DNA from: Nyssa sinensis
Taxonomy: Eukaryota; Streptophyta; Magnoliopsida; Cornales; Nyssaceae
DNA: 64,000 nt
Assembly: GCA_008638375.1 (NCBI GenBank)
Contig: CM018036.1
Coordinates: 15,022,651-15,086,650, forward strand
Reading direction: 5' to 3'
A program made the position numbers and the translations under genes. Under the pieces are notes generated by a model. It was not told where the DNA came from. It saw nothing but the letters and a program-made list of their open reading frames with translations, and ran no database searches. Shown one piece after another: positions 63,659-64,000 of this stretch (position 1 is its first letter; every line of letters begins with the position of its first letter).

Positions 63659-64000
63659 TCATACATTACGCGGCTCATTTGCAAACCATTCATGATTTGT
63701 ATCAAACTCAGCCCAAGTTTGTGAATCTGTCGGATGCCTACATACATTTTCCTCAGCAACACGCTTCTCCTTATGCCACCGCATATCTTCTGCCGTCTTC
63801 TGAGACATGTACAACCTTTGTAGCCTCGGTTTTAAGGGAAAATATCTCAACACTTTGTGCGAAATTGTCTTGCTCTTTCCTTCATTCAGCTTGTACCTAG
63901 GTTCGTGGCACACCGTACACTCCTTACATTATTCAGTCTCCTTCCAAAATAACATGCAATCATTTTTGCAAGCATGTATGGGAATATACCCGAGGCCCAA
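63659..64000 (-). pseudogene. CACTA TNP2-like transposase fragment (Transposase_21 region), continues beyond window
   Basis: Read leftwards from the window edge: LGLGYIPIHACKNDCMLFW, CKECTVCHEPRYKLNE (metal-binding-like Cys pattern), VLRYFPLKPRLQRLYMSQ, AEDMRWHKEKRV, HPTDSQTWAEFDTNHEWFA and NEPRNV, then TGA where the family has Arg. These are hallmark segments of the CACTA TNPD/TNP2 catalytic protein. The following part of TNP2 is missing and about 60 bp separate it from the Transposase_24 exon. Confidence 0.9.

Larger units (their letters stand above)
60396..64000 (-). mobile_element. CACTA (En/Spm) element, right end outside window, non-autonomous
   Basis: The left end CCCTACAAGAAAAGGCACTA is the common CACTACAAGAAAA terminus with one base changed. 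Dense direct and inverted subterminal repeats, a 160-bp tandem array and two transposase fragments on the minus strand follow. The other terminus and the target duplication lie outside the window. The close fusion of the two transposase pieces indicates internal deletion. Confidence 0.85.

Overview
The window is nuclear DNA of a flowering plant, probably a eudicot. The evidence is split genes with GT-AG introns of several kilobases, AT-rich intergenic DNA with (TA)n, (TG)n and (GA)n tracts, a plant-type agmatine deiminase gene, chloroplast-type thioredoxin and PPR pseudogenes, and nested plant transposons. I cannot name the species. Only one host gene looks intact in the part that is visible. 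Most of the rest is mobile DNA, usually broken.

Layout. (1) 1-12,556, minus strand: the first seven exons of an agmatine deiminase gene (AIH), which runs off the left edge. Its introns hold a chromovirus integrase fragment, a Copia gag fragment, a repeat array with snRNA-promoter-like motifs, and a GC-rich hAT-type non-autonomous element with an exact 8-bp target duplication. (2) 12,812-16,355: a second hAT-like element carrying (TA)n expansions, then almost abutting it a 2.46-kb PIF/Harbinger deletion derivative. (3) 17,354-29,301: Ty3/Gypsy Tat-type element A (11.9 kb). (4) 29,302-37,563: retroelement debris, including a gag fragment, an unidentified helical ORF, and an inverted LTR-like block. 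(5) 37,564-47,379: a second Tat-type element, B (9.8 kb). (6) 48,418-49,678: a pseudogene of an ACHT-type chloroplast thioredoxin. (7) 51,243-58,769: a longer PIF/Harbinger element with decayed transposase and trihelix-like ORF, the latter split by a 3.16-kb solo LTR. (8) 59,460-60,395: a PPR pseudogene, next to (9) a CACTA element from 60,396 past the right edge, with palindromic subterminal repeats, about twelve copies of a 160-bp tandem repeat, and two transposase fragments.

Elements A and B are relatives. Both have LTRs of about 0.6 kb, the same primer-binding site, gag, pol with reverse transcriptase, two RNase H domains (the Tat hallmark) and integrase, a region between pol and the 3' LTR, and the target duplication TGTAT. 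Both are defective. By eye their LTR pairs differ at about 6% (A) and 3.5% (B) of sites, so B is probably the younger insertion.

The most interesting content lies between pol and the 3' LTR. Both elements carry an antisense, apparently three-exon gene: a gypsy-type transposon domain, a low-complexity linker and a C-terminal coiled coil. Each copy has a TATAAATA box on the antisense strand. Element A also has 23-24 tandem hairpin monomers in two classes whose stem bases co-vary. Antisense extra ORFs are known for Tat-type elements as a class. The conserved exon structure, the antisense TATA boxes and the covarying hairpins are what merit follow-up here.
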